A stretch of 64,000 bases of DNA from Bryoerythrophyllum caledonicum (Eukaryota; Streptophyta; Bryopsida; Pottiales; Pottiaceae): assembly GCA_963971425.1 (NCBI GenBank), contig OZ020514.1:41639158-41703157 (forward strand), read 5' to 3'. Under the pieces are notes generated by a model, which had not been told where the DNA came from, made no database searches, and saw only the letters and a program-made list of their open reading frames with translations. The position numbers and the translations under genes were made by a program. Positions 51,118-63,000 of this stretch are shown here, one piece after another (position 1 is the stretch's first letter; each line of letters starts with the position of its first letter).

Positions 51118-51373
51118 AGAGCATCTCCACTTGTGATGGGGAATTTTCCACGCCATCACGAGACGTGCCCAAGTTTGAGATGACGGGAGAGGGGTTACCC
51201 TTTCCCTTCCGCACCCGTCCTAGAATTGGCCACTCCAAGGGAACGCCAGCGCTCGCTGCTGTCGCCGTAGTTGGCCCTTTTTTCTTTAGTTTTCTATTGT
51301 TTTTTTAATTCCCTCGTGTCATTACATGATTGGACACATTCTCCCGGACCCTCTGCCCCGGTGGAGATGCTCT
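51118..51373. mobile_element. MITE candidate, 256 bp
   Basis: Perfect 13-bp terminal inverted repeats AGAGCATCTCCAC bound a GC-rich 256-bp stretch in AT-rich DNA. Flanks are T-rich; a TTA/TTT duplication is possible, which would suit PIF/Harbinger-type or related elements, but it is not exact. No coding capacity. Confidence 0.7.
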
Positions 51374-51659
51374 TTTTCTAGTACACTATTTGTCAACAAG
51401 TTGGCAATTAGTTTTGGCCGTCATTGTCATTAATATTATCCTTCATTTGTCCACCTACTGCAGTTCATTTTGTATTAGCCCTCAATCAAAATCCTACCAT
51501 AGCACACAAATTTGTTACTTCATAAATAGTGTTAGCTCAGAATCTTCTGCCAACCGGTTGCCATGCATTTATTCTTCTTGTCTCATCTTCAACCTCAAAT
51601 TCTTATCGTCTTATTCACAACTATTCTCATTCTTTTGTCTTGCATTTCTTTTACATTAT

Positions 51660-52030
51660 TTAGGAATATTTAATGAATATTTAATGTGTAATCATATCTT
51701 AAGCCAATAACTAATGACTATGTAATGAGTTTTTATAGAATATTTATTGTCTATTTGTATATATGTAATTTTTATGAACAGTTAAAGAATATTTAAATAT
51801 TATTTAATGAATCTTTAGAGTTTTAAAAGTATATTTTATGACAATTTAATTAATATTTGTATATTTTTATATTTAAGGATTATTTATAGAATATTTAATG
51901 TATTGTTAATGAATAGTAAATGAATAGTTAATAAATTTCAAATGTAAAATCAATGTGTATTCGCATATTCAATGAGTATTTAATGAATATTTACTGAATA
52001 TGTAATGCACATTGAATGCATATGTGATGG
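51660..52030. repeat. AT-rich degenerate tandem repeats
   Basis: The words 'tttaatgaata', 'gaatatttaatg' and 'aatgaatagt' recur at irregular 10-25 bp spacing over about 370 bp. No gene. Confidence 0.65.
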
Positions 52031-52475
52031 ATATCTAATGAGTTCTTATTTTTCCAATCTTCTACTTGAAATTTCATTATTCCTTCATATGTATATTATA
52101 CTTTGTCCAATTTTTGAGATTTTCCTTTTGCTTCATACCTACGTCCTATTATTCCCAAGCTCTTTCTTGCAAATTCTTGTTTTTCTACATGCACTCAACC
52201 CTTCTTGACTTTGATGCTCAAGATGTAACCAAATCATTATTAATGTTTCATACAGTAACTGTCCACAAGTAAAAAACTTTATGTTCCACTATTTACTAGG
52301 ATTGACATTTAGTGTAGTAGTTGACATTTAGCGTAATATAGTTTTGTCACTACACTTACTGTAAATTTTACAATTAGTGTATGGTTTTCTATTTAGTGTC
52401 CACTAGAAGCCATCTTCTGTGTACTGGAGCTACATAGTGCAATTTTGCTTTCTAATCCACTCCATTTAGTGATGG

Positions 52476-52625
52476 TGCACAATTTAGCTCTAGTAGAGCT
52501 AAACTATGCATATTTTCTTTTTAGTTCATTGGACCTAGTGATGGGGCACATGTTAGCACTACTGGAGCTAAAGTGTGTGCACACACTCCTTTTAGTTCAT
52601 TGCACGTAGTGATGGGGTACACCCC
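52476..52625. repeat. Decayed A-type palindromes
   Basis: Copies at 52476-52510 and 52546-52580, and a remnant near 52616, are separated by the same 'tattttctttttagttca' spacer as at 50960. Mismatches between the arms are more frequent than in locus A. Confidence 0.75.
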
Positions 52626-53977
52626 TGCTAAAAACCAAGCTGACGTATGTGCAATGTGTATTTCCATTTCTTCAAACAATCATTTTGAACTCCGTACTTC
52701 TCTTTATGGTTAAGTATTTCACAAGGTGAAATAGAAATCTTTTGAATTTTAAAAGGATTTTCAAATTATATAGACCTAAACCTCCAATAGTAATATTAAA
52801 AAGCAAAAAAATATGACCATCTCCTAGTCTTCAATGGATATGAAATCTAAGTATTTCTCGTACCCTAAATCAATAATATTTGACAATGTGTGAAAATGTA
52901 TTAATTGGGATATAATCTTATTTTTCACTAGAAAAATATCATGTTTTTCCACAATATCAAACGTTCTAATATTACTTCTATGTATTTAAAATATCACATT
53001 CCATAGTGTGTCATAGCAAAAGGTTTTTAAGCCGCTTGACGTGCCCGCAATCAAGAAGTTCCTCTTCTGGCTAGCATAACTTTTATTGAAGACGTTCAAT
53101 GAGAAAATAAATTACTTAGAAATATGCCTCATGACTTCTATCATCCTTCTACAAAATTTTAAGAATTTGAAATATAACTTGCGACCATTGGAACGTGCTC
53201 ATAAACTAATTATTCTTTTTTGCATGTACATAATTTAAAATTACTTACATTATGATCATTAAATTATGCTTGATGCACTAAGTGATACACTTTGTATAAG
53301 TTATATTTTATATTTTGATTATCCTTTTTTTCTCATGAGGAGGTCATTTCATTTCTTGTTTAAATCTTTTAATATTGTTCCACTCTCTATGTTTTACAAA
53401 TGACAAAGTCTTAAATTTCACGTCAAAACATGAAATAAATTGTGTATGGTCAAGAATTCCTCCATCTTTAATGTCATGTTAGATTGTCACACCCTAAACT
53501 CATGATAATATAATTTGAACTAAAGAATAAGATATTTTAATCCAACAATTAATTTGCGCATATTTTCGACCTTTGAGTACTTAGTGGATAGTAACCAATT
53601 TCGATTCCAAATCCAGACCTTGGGGACACTTGGGATTCTTGCAAAAGAATAAACATTCTAAATTGATTACAAAATAATAACATTATGCAGTTTTAAAAAA
53701 CCCAAAGAAATGATGTCCAAAGCATTTTTGAATACATACTTTTTTGCTCAAAATACACGTGCACATACAATATGTTTTATTTTTCTTTAATGTGACTCGT
53801 TCGTTAAGGTCTTTGCTTTCAACTTTATGGATAAGTCCTATTTGGATTGTAATACAAATTCTTTCTATTCATCTCAAAATCTTCTCTATATTTTCCTATA
53901 CCTTAGTTGAATTGTCAACATCCGAAATATTCAAAGTATTAGTAAATTGAAATGAAATATCATCACAAGGATAATAC
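52626..53977. other. AT-rich spacer, no gene seen
   Basis: No frame with a recognisable product. A 68-aa frame at 53744-53950 is compositionally biased. Nothing else noted. Confidence 0.5.
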
Positions 53978-54070
53978 CTAAACCAGGACCCTAAATCCTA
54001 AACCCTAAATTCCAAACCCTAAACCCTAACCCTAAACCCTAACCCTGCGCGTTATCCTAACCCTGAATCC
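53978..54070. repeat. Interstitial telomere-like repeats (CCCTAAA)
   Basis: About ten intact or degenerate CCCTAAA/CCCTAA units are mixed with variants such as 'cctaaatcc' and 'ccctgaatcc'. CCCTAAA is the plant-type telomere unit. The degeneracy indicates an internal, not a terminal, site. Confidence 0.8.
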
Positions 54071-54684
54071 CACAGTTATGTGTATATTACTCACATGTGC
54101 GAGTATATTTGAGGTTTGTACTCTTCCTTATTTTAATCGACCGGGAAATAGTGGATTCAGTTTCTCGCCGAGATTTAAAATTTCCACTTTTTATGGGGTT
54201 GTGGAAAAGTTTCTTCCCGCCAATTCTGAAATTGTAGCCCAGAATGGAAACGGTCGTGTTACCGTGAGTGACCTCGCCGAACTTCGGCCAGTTTTCTCAT
54301 TTTTTCCTTCTCAGTTTGGTTGATGTGCAAGGCTCGTGGGTGGGAGGCTTGGAGGTGGTACAATTGTGGGAGGTTGAGGAGTGCAACATCTATAGATTGC
54401 GCACAGTTGAGCAGGGCGCTTGCGCGAGGCGGCCACGCACCGGTTGTCTACTTCATAAGGTACAAATGTATACATTTTGCATTCTCCGTGCACTCTAGCA
54501 TTTAGGATGTGACACTGATGCTTATTGCTCTACTTCCTATTTCTACTGTGATTTTGAAGCATCACTGCGGCTATCTTGATGACTGACGCAAAGATTTGGG
54601 CTCTAGTATACAGAAAGGCAGATCCATTGGCTGAAGAGTTTGTCTGTATGAAGCCCGAAAATGATGCCGAGAATCACGGAAGGA

Positions 54685-54713
54685 CATTCTAGCTCAAATG
54701 GAGCTAAGATGCG
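54685..54713. repeat. Last A-type palindrome
   Basis: 'cattctagctc' ... 'gagctaagatgcg', decayed. The first B-type repeat starts within about 70 bp of it, so this is where the two palindrome territories meet. Confidence 0.6.
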
Positions 54714-54777
54714 ATATTTAAGTAAAAATGGACTTTAGAATAAAATGTGGACTTTGAAATCCGGACTTTACTACGAG

Positions 54778-55085
54778 ACCCGGAGAGCTCCCGATGTAGG
54801 TTACGTGGAGAGCTGGAGATATTAAGTTTTCATAAACCGAAAAGGGAGGTCCCGAACCATGTTATGTCCAGACCGGGCGAGCTCCCGATCCAAGTTACCA
54901 CGTGATCCGGGGAGGTTTCATCCAGGTGACCCTGAAATCGGGCGAGCTCCCAATCCAGTTACGTTGGGACTCGGGAAGGTCCTCATTCAGGTTAAGTCTA
55001 ACCGGGCGAGCTCCCGATCTTGGTTACGCCGTGATCCGGGAAGGTCCTCATCCACGATATAGCTAGACTGGCCGAACTCCTAATC
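54778..55085. repeat. B-type repeats, GGGCGAGCTCCCGAT subtype
   Basis: 'accgggcgagctcccgat' and variants recur four to five times, alternating with 'gtgatccgggaaggtcctcatcca' phrases at a combined period near 110 bp. They are related to the GATCGGG...CCCGATC family but have a GAGCTC or AAGGTC centre. Confidence 0.75.
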
Positions 55086-55455
55086 CCTATTTTTTTGGGG
55101 GAATCTTAACAAAACAGAGACCTGCTAACAGTTGACCAGCTAACAAAACCACATCTCTTAGAATTTGTACATCGAGGTTACATCCTAGACCGAGCAAAGA
55201 AAATAGACAATGTTCATGTGTTGCATTGAATTGAAGACCTTTAAAGAATTGAAAATATAAAAGGGAGTAAATAGACATTCATGTATGCAATGATTTGAAG
55301 ACCAATAAGGAATTGAAAATTTATTCACATAATATTGGAATGTGCAACAGTGGGAACAAAAAACAGAGAGAGTACCCATCTATATTAGGTTACCTCTACA
55401 TATTCAAAATAACGCTCACGAAAAATCTCCTACGCTCTCAGGATCTCCCAAAACT

Positions 55456-55482
55456 GTTTCGATCGGGGGCTCTCCCGATCCC
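55456..55482. repeat. B-type palindrome
   Basis: 'cgatcggg-ggctct-cccgatccc', an isolated copy just downstream of the last FCP1-like exon. Confidence 0.75.
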
Positions 55483-55601
55483 ACAGTCCTGATCGCGTTC
55501 ACCTCTATTCTTTTAGTCCCCAATCGAGTGGTCTTTCGAACTCAGTGGCCGAGATTGCATCACCTCTACCTACTCTTAAATAGTTCGCCATATTGCCATT
55601 G

Positions 55602-56199
55602 CTAACATAGTATCTGTTTACACTGACCATCCATATCATGTGTATGAAGATACTCCTTTACAGACGGTGAAGATCGCAGCGGCAGGATGAACGGAAGCAA
55701 TGTTGTTGCAATGTCAGGTATAACTTTCCTTGCATTGGGTAAGGTCATCTCCCCATGCCATGACTTTGGAAAGTAGTATGCCAAGTTTCCGTTCATCAAA
55801 TTCCGCCACGTGAAATCGTCAACCATCAATATCTGGTCCTTTATGCCGAAGTCCTTGGTTGCTTTGTCGTGAGTTAGCCGTAGTAGATCCTTCATGCATG
55901 ATGGATACCTCGCCGGCAAAGAACACTTATTTCGTCCATAAACAAAAAGGAGTTTTGTCCTTATATCTTCGGGGAGGATGACTTGAAGAACCTTTCTCAG
56001 GCGTTTGGCTTGCATTGACGACCGTATGCCAACACGGAAGGACCTCAGAAGGATTTGGAAGAATTCTACGAGACCAGGCCGAACTGCTATGTTCTTCGGA
56101 TCAAATCGTTGTGGGTTGTGATTATGGTATGGCTTGAAACAAAGCAATCCGTTGACAACAATAGGACAACTTTCTTCGAGTAGTCACGGCGTCGCTGTA
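55602..56199 (-). pseudogene. Second FCP1-like module (B2), degenerate
   Basis: Directly downstream of the gene ending at 56378, an exon-like stretch with a tgtttacag acceptor near 56199 encodes 'PIVVNGLLCFKPY' (HAD motif I region without its Asp), 'VRPGLVEFFQILLRSFRVGIRS' (motif II region) and 'DQILMVDDFTWRNLMN' (motif IV region). It looks like a tandem duplicate of the FCP1-like module at 57081-56378. It could be an alternative 3' end of the same gene or a separate relic. With the nucleophilic Asp absent it should not be a phosphatase. Confidence 0.5.
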
Positions 56200-56377
56200 A
56201 ACATAACAAAAAAAAAGAATGTTATACACAATAGACAAGGTAATGTACAAAATATTGAGGGGAATCATAACAAAACAGCTATGACATGGCGTTGTCAATA
56301 GCGTAAAAGAGCGTAACAAGCCCTGCAGGTATACAAAACCGGTGTGATAAAATCATAATATACTAGACCACTTCAGT

Positions 56378-57081
56378 TCACGACGGAGAAGATTTAGGTG
56401 AAATAAATCTACAAGTTTGTTGGTCCCACGATTGAGAGCATCCTTTTACTATATTTTCACCTACTTTAGAGCGTCTAAGAATAGAACCATCAGTAAATCC
56501 GGAAAGGAGACTGGCCTGTACATATTGAGGTACAGAACAAAGTGAAGCTATCATACTCGACAGCCACGGACGCAGGGTCTCGCGGAGGAAGTTGTCATCC
56601 ATATCACTAGTCCACGTAGGTGGGTGAATAGCACTGAACTCGTTATTCAGGAGATTCTTCTCAGGACTATCGTCAATAAGCAACGTTAGGTTGGGGTCAA
56701 TGAAATCATGGTCCCTTGCGAGTTTAGAGAGGTCCTTCAGCATGTACCTCTTGGTAGGATGGTCCACTCTAGGATAAGTGGACTTCGTCGTATCATCTTG
56801 CGACAAGACTATAAGCTGAACTTGTGTCAGTTTAGTATCACGTAGAAGTGCTGTGACCATATCATCCACAGTATGGGACATCGCACAACTCCATATGACC
56901 ACATTAGCCTTACTGCGCAACCACTCTAGAAAAACACCGCCCTCGGGTCTAGGAGTGCAGATGCGGTTAAAGTGAGGCCTATGAACTAAAAATCCATTTA
57001 AGTCCACAACGACAGTGTACTTCGGTACCCTTACCGTGGATTCCCGAGGTGCTCGAGGCTCAGCTGCTCGAACTGGACCAC
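56378..57081 (-). other. Locus B exon 8: FCP1/NIF (HAD) phosphatase-like module
   Basis: Contains 'YTVVVDLNGFLVHRP' (motif I, D-x-N), 'GGVFLEWLRSKANVVIWSCA' (motif II region), 'KDLSKLARDHDF' and 'NLTLLIDDSPEKNLLN' (motif IV, intact IDDSP), then 'DDNFLRETLRPWLSSM'. These are the landmarks, in order, of FCP1/SCP-type CTD phosphatases. The second Asp of the catalytic DxDx(T/V) is Asn and the following Thr is Phe, so it may be a binding-only pseudophosphatase. The frame is fully open to TGA at 56378. Confidence 0.7.
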
Positions 57082-60000
57082 CTGAAACAAGAAGCAATAT
57101 CCAAAGGTGAGCCATACTCTATCAGACAAAACATGGAAATGGGCTTTAGAGAAGGGCGTCTCAAGTAGAGGATGGAGCGAGCACCCGATCTCCATAGAAA
57201 TATTGGGCGCGCTCCCGATCACCACTGGACGATCGGGCGCGCCCCCGATCTCAACAGGAAGAATTTGTCACACGAATTACTCAGAATGAAACATAGGCGT
57301 GGAATCTCACCATCAATTATTGATGCCGGAACGGCACGTTCGCTGGACAAATGACACTTTGAAATGCTTCCGATTTCGGTAAAAGCTGCGGCAGGCTTTG
57401 ACACGCTTCCACTAGGAGCAACGACTTGAAGATCTTTCTTCGCATCTGCACCAATGGATCCTAGATGACCAAGTGCAAATTAGGACCGATGAATATAAGA
57501 GTCAGAAGAAAATGAACAAATAACCAAAGGCAAGAGATACCTACCTAGGAGAAGGGGATTTCCTCGAGCAATTGAGGAGCACTCCAAGGAAGACGAGACA
57601 TCAGCTTGAATCATGGCTCTTTCAAAGATTAACCCGTCATGGACTTCCGCAACGGCAGATTCCGATGGAATGTTAGCGGGGCTAAGAGGCTTCAATACAT
57701 CATCGAACATGCCTTCGTAAGCCCCTTCATCGACTACCTGTTCGCAAGGTGAATCCGTCAATGAAAGATTACGCCCCGGAGTAGAAGGTAGTTGCAGAGA
57801 TCGTAAGTCAGTAAGTGCGCTGACAACCACCACCTCCACTTCGGTTGGGCCTTCCTCAGGGTCGGGCACGTGACCATCAGTGGCGTCGCCAGATGAAGGC
57901 TGATAGGATTGATCTACCTGCATCAAAGCCGGCCCGGACAAAGGAGACTCTACGACTGCGGGAGTAGTAACTGCTGCTGGGACACGTACAATCCTCGCTG
58001 TTATCCGCGTTCTAGAATCGATACCTCGGACTCTCATTGCCCTTTCATGATCGAACGGAATACAAATTGGCTCCCTTGGTGGGGATTCAGGCCTGTTATA
58101 CCACCTCTCTTCCGCCTCCAGTACCTCCCGCTCCTCATCCGACTCTCTCACCCTTCGTTCTTCCATTGTCTCCTCCCTTGCTTTGTCTTGCCCAGCTCTG
58201 CCAACCTCAATTCCATGCCTTGATAATCTATCGACGTGCATATCCTCCACGGAGTGAGGGGTGTCTTGGGTGGATACTGAAGAAGGAGATACATCGTGAG
58301 GGTTGGCGGATATTGGCTGCGCGAAGGACATACATTCAGTGGATGGACATACAAATGTCAACAATCATACCCAAAGCCCAAAAAGATCGGACTGGAAGAT
58401 CGGGTGCGCACCCGATCCGGACCATGAGATCGGGGGAGCACCCGATCCGATCTGGAAGATCCGGAGCACAACAGATCTGATAGACGAAACCGAAGGCGAA
58501 CCCGGTCCCATCGGCGAGATCGGGAGCGCACCCGATCCGGTCAAAGAGATTGGGAGCCCACTCGATCTCAATATACCTGAATTTCAGAGTATGAAAATTA
58601 AACATTACAAGAGAAGCAGACGTTGTGGCAGACAATGAATGCGTATTGAGAATGAGGGGGTGGGCTGTACCAAATTCGAGGACGGCGATCCACTCGTGCG
58701 GTAGGCACCGACACTCCGTGCTGCCTGCAAGAAGGAGGACTACTGAAGATATAAACACTACCAAAGATGTATTATGACGCACTACATTAATTGGTTCAAA
58801 GTCAATTATAAAGTGTTTAAGTCCATGGAAAAAAAGTAGTCGATGGGTCATACGTTGCCACCAATGTCAGTGTTGTCCCGGCCAAGATGCAAATGTCGCC
58901 TGGTGTCAGAAAAAATAACGCTTGGTTCGGCCTCGGTCTCGGACAGATGGCGCTGAGTGAGTTCTGCTTCGTCGGCGGGCTGACTCACATCAGGTCTAGG
59001 TAGCGCAGCGATCGGATTTCCTATTGGGGCGCGTCTTCCATTCGATCCATTGTCGTTGTTGTCCTCTTCCTCAGCGCCCTCTTCAGTACGATCCGGATCC
59101 GGTATCTCCCCTTCCCTATTGTCGTCCTCTTCGTCGTCACGTTCCGATTCATTGTCTTTTTCTTCGTCACTCTCAGGGCCACCGTGGTCAGTGCCAGCTT
59201 CATCTTCTGAAGACTCTGACAGAGTCTTTTGTCGTGCACTCCTGAGAACGATTCTTCTCTCTGGCCGTACATTTTGGGCAGGTGCACGTGAAACGACCAG
59301 GGACTTCTTTCTAATTCTCTCTGCCTTGGACAACCTCTTCTTAGCCGGCGGAGCCTCACGCGGAGCCTCAGGCGGGGTAAGGGCTAGAACCTGACGTGCA
59401 TCCCAAAATTTCTTTGCATTGTCAAAAGCAAAGGTCTTGTCTGCTGTTGAGAACACAACCTCCACGACTCTAGCACCTTTGGTCTGCAAGAAAAGACCCG
59501 TTTTGAACGTAAGGTACATGATTAACGCAGCTAAAAACATCAAGAGCGAGAGTGATAATGATGACAAATGATGACATCATTCTTACCAGGGATATCCAGG
59601 TAATCGCAAAACCAGCTCCGACGTTGATAATAACAACGTTTCGACGGCAAAGTACACCAATCAATTTGTCCACCGCGTCAACGTTGAAGTTGGCACGCCC
59701 GACCTGATCACAACTCGATTTGGAGACGCTCTCGAAGTCCTTCGCATTCCACACAGGTTGAAACTATAGATCAGGCCCGAAGTAGTCTCGGAAGCTTGCC
59801 TCCGCTGCGTTGCCATCGGTCTGCCCAAAGACGAAATTGAAGTAGAGGGGTAAGGTTGGCTCAACCAATAGCGGTTTGGCAAACTACTCGGCCAGAGAAG
59901 TGAGGTACATTGTCGACGTGTAATCCCAAACATGTCCTTGAAGATAATTTTGATTTTTATCATTGAGCAAGTTCACCAGCACAACCAACCCAACGCGGTC

Positions 60001-63000
60001 AGTTATAAACACACGTGGACTTCGCGCTCTCCTAAAATTCTGCTTATCCCTACTCTCCATTGCCGTGAAGCATTTCACCATCTCTTGCTTCAGGACGGAT
60101 GCATCTCCGGATCCGTGCTGCCCTTGGTTGACGAAGCAGTAAATGTAGATCTGCTTCAAATTCTTCGCACTGAAGGTCTTCAGGCTCTCGTTTGTCAAGA
60201 TATTCTTTACATCACCGGTTTTTCTATCCGGCGACCTGACACGATAGTAGGATTCCATAAGCTCTTCAGGTTCTTCTCTGGATGCGCCACAACTACCACC
60301 AGCACTATCCCTCTCACTGTCCCTCAGCTGCTGAAACATAGTCTTGAGCAAGGGTGCAATGTCGTCTGTCTTATGAGAGGGGTTCAGATTGGCAGTCCGC
60401 TCCGAGAAGAATAATTGACCACGCTCGTCTTGACTCAGTCTGTTGTACCAACTGAGAAGTACATCCTCGATAATCTTGTGGGCAGCAGAAAATTGCTCGT
60501 ACTCCTCCTTATATGGTTCTTCTACCGTCTTCTGTGGAAGCGGCTTCCCCTCAAAGTGGTGCATGAGCTCGTTCTTCAACACTCTCAGCCTCCTCTCAAT
60601 AAAGCAAAGGTCCTTCAGACTCCTCAGAACAGCCGGCTTCTTAAGTCCCTTTGAGAATTTCACAGAAATTTCTTTCCGCATCACTATGTCGGCCATCTTC
60701 TGACACTCATCATTGGTTAGTCCATACAGATCCTGAAGATCGTTCTTGTGGAGCGCCCAAGACTCCCTGTTCTTCGCCAGCTTCGAAGCGCGACTTTTTG
60801 ATGATGACCAAGCTCCTTTGCGTCGTCGTCGTCATCGACACTCGTAGAAAGGACTCCTAGAACATTGTTCCAAGGATTGGGAAGTAGTCCGTCGATGTAT
60901 AACTCCTCGACTTGGACCCATTGTTGGAAGAGAGGATTCAGAACGTACAACAACGAAAGTTTCGGCGCTCCACTACTTTTATCGAGATCCAGAGCGCCTG
61001 GTTTGTTTTCTGAGAAACATGCTTTGAGCTTCTCAACAAATGCCTGAAAGCATGAAATGAAGTAAGTACACTCTCGATTGAGGGAGAAGATTGGGGGCCC
61101 CGATCCTGGAGTAAAGCAAAAACAACGAATAAAAAGAACTGGAAAACTTAGTGGAAATGATGAACCTCAATAAACTAAATGGAATAGTACAACTTACATT
61201 GAATTCTTTGGTGTTCAGGGCACCATTCTGTTTGGGCAACGGGTTGACAAGCTCGTTCCAGCATCTCCGAGCTGTTTGCAACTGATTTAAATAATTGCCC
61301 TCCTTCCGATTACCAACAAAGTCTTGGTTTAGGAACTTGCTGAAGTACGTGAGCTGGTTGAATGACTCCTTTTTTGTCCACAATATCGTGACAAAGTACT
61401 TACGGGCGCTGGCGGCGTCGCGATCACTGAGGCTACCTTCTTCGAGGAGCTGTCTGTGAGCTGCGACACCAAGTTGGCCTCCTATTTTATAGAAGTGCGT
61501 ATCCCTGTTGATTTGATCCCGTCTTGGCTGTTCGGCAAATAATTCCACGCCTCCGTCTTCCGTGTTTGGGTCATCAACTGGAGTAGGAGGTCCCCTTATC
61601 GGCATCATGAAGACATGTTGCAGCGCCACGTTGAAGGAAGGAATCGTCCTCTTCTACGTGACTAAAGCTTCGACTCGCGACGGTAAAAGAGGTCGGTACA
61701 TGATTGTTGGTGCCTGAGCCCTATGCAGGTTGTCAATGTCGACGAGGAGGTCCGGTTCATTTGGATTGTCCTTGATCTTGAAAGGGCGCTGGCCGAATAT
61801 GTGCAAAGGGGCGAACTCCGTCTCAAAAAAGTCGCGCAACTGTAGAAGCTCCTTCGTAGTGAATTTCGCAACAGCGGAGTGGGTAAGATTCACAGCTTTG
61901 GCCAATGTCATTCCCTCAGCAGTTTTGGCTTCGGGTTTCTTCCAGGCCGACTTTTTCTTGATGGGTTTCTCTGCCACAGTCGGACCGCCGCCCGTTGAAG
62001 CTCTCTTCCGCTTTGGAGGGGTGATCAGAGGACGCCGCTGGCTTTCTTCCTCTCCCACGTTTTTTGCAACAACACCCGCCATCAACTCAGCCCAGACCTC
62101 ACACAAGTCACTTGCGTCGACACTATCGCCATCGATAAAGAACCCCAAGTGCTCCACATCTTCGCAAAGCGAATAATTCAATCGTGCGGTGGGTAGAACT
62201 AAACCAAATAATTTTCTTGCTCTTGCTGATGCTACATATTCAGTGACGATCGCAAGGACGTGTTTTGTTGATTGAATTTTGTACAGTCCCAGAACCTGAG
62301 AGTCCTTGCTTGGTAATAAGCGTGGCGGTCCGTTGCGCTGTCTTCTGTCCTCAATCAAGATGACCGGTGCGACGAAGGTTCTACCCTGAGCCTCTTCTAT
62401 CCCCAACTCCAGACCCCATTCCTTGGTCATGTCGGCAAGGTAAAAAGCGGCAGGCTGCGATTCTGAGTCTCCTTGATAGGACATTGTGAGCAATCTGCAA
62501 CTGATCGCAGGTTTAAGCCTCACCGGGAGCAACTCCTTCGGCACATTCTTTAACGTTGCACGGTTGGCTCTGCGAAAATGAACGTGGCAGATCGGGCGCG
62601 CTCCCGAACTTGGGGGATCAGGTGCGCTCCCGAACTTGGGGATCGAATGGGGGACCCGATCTCGACTAGGATATCGGGCGCGCACCCGATCCCAACCCAG
62701 ACATCGGCTGCGCGCCCGTTGTCGACTGCCATCGGGTGCGCTCCCGATATCAATTACGAGATCGGGCGCGCTCCCGATATTTTAGTGGAGATCAAACAAG
62801 CACCCGATCTCCACTAGGGTATCGAGCGCACACCCGATCCCAATCCAGACATCGGCAGTGCGCCCGTTGTCGACTGCCACCGAGTGCGCTCCCGATATCA
62901 ATTACAAGATCGTGCGCGCTCCCGATCTATACGAGGAGATCTTGAGCTCTCTCGACCGCCACTTTCTTCAACGAACGCACTCCCGAGATCTCTTATGAGA

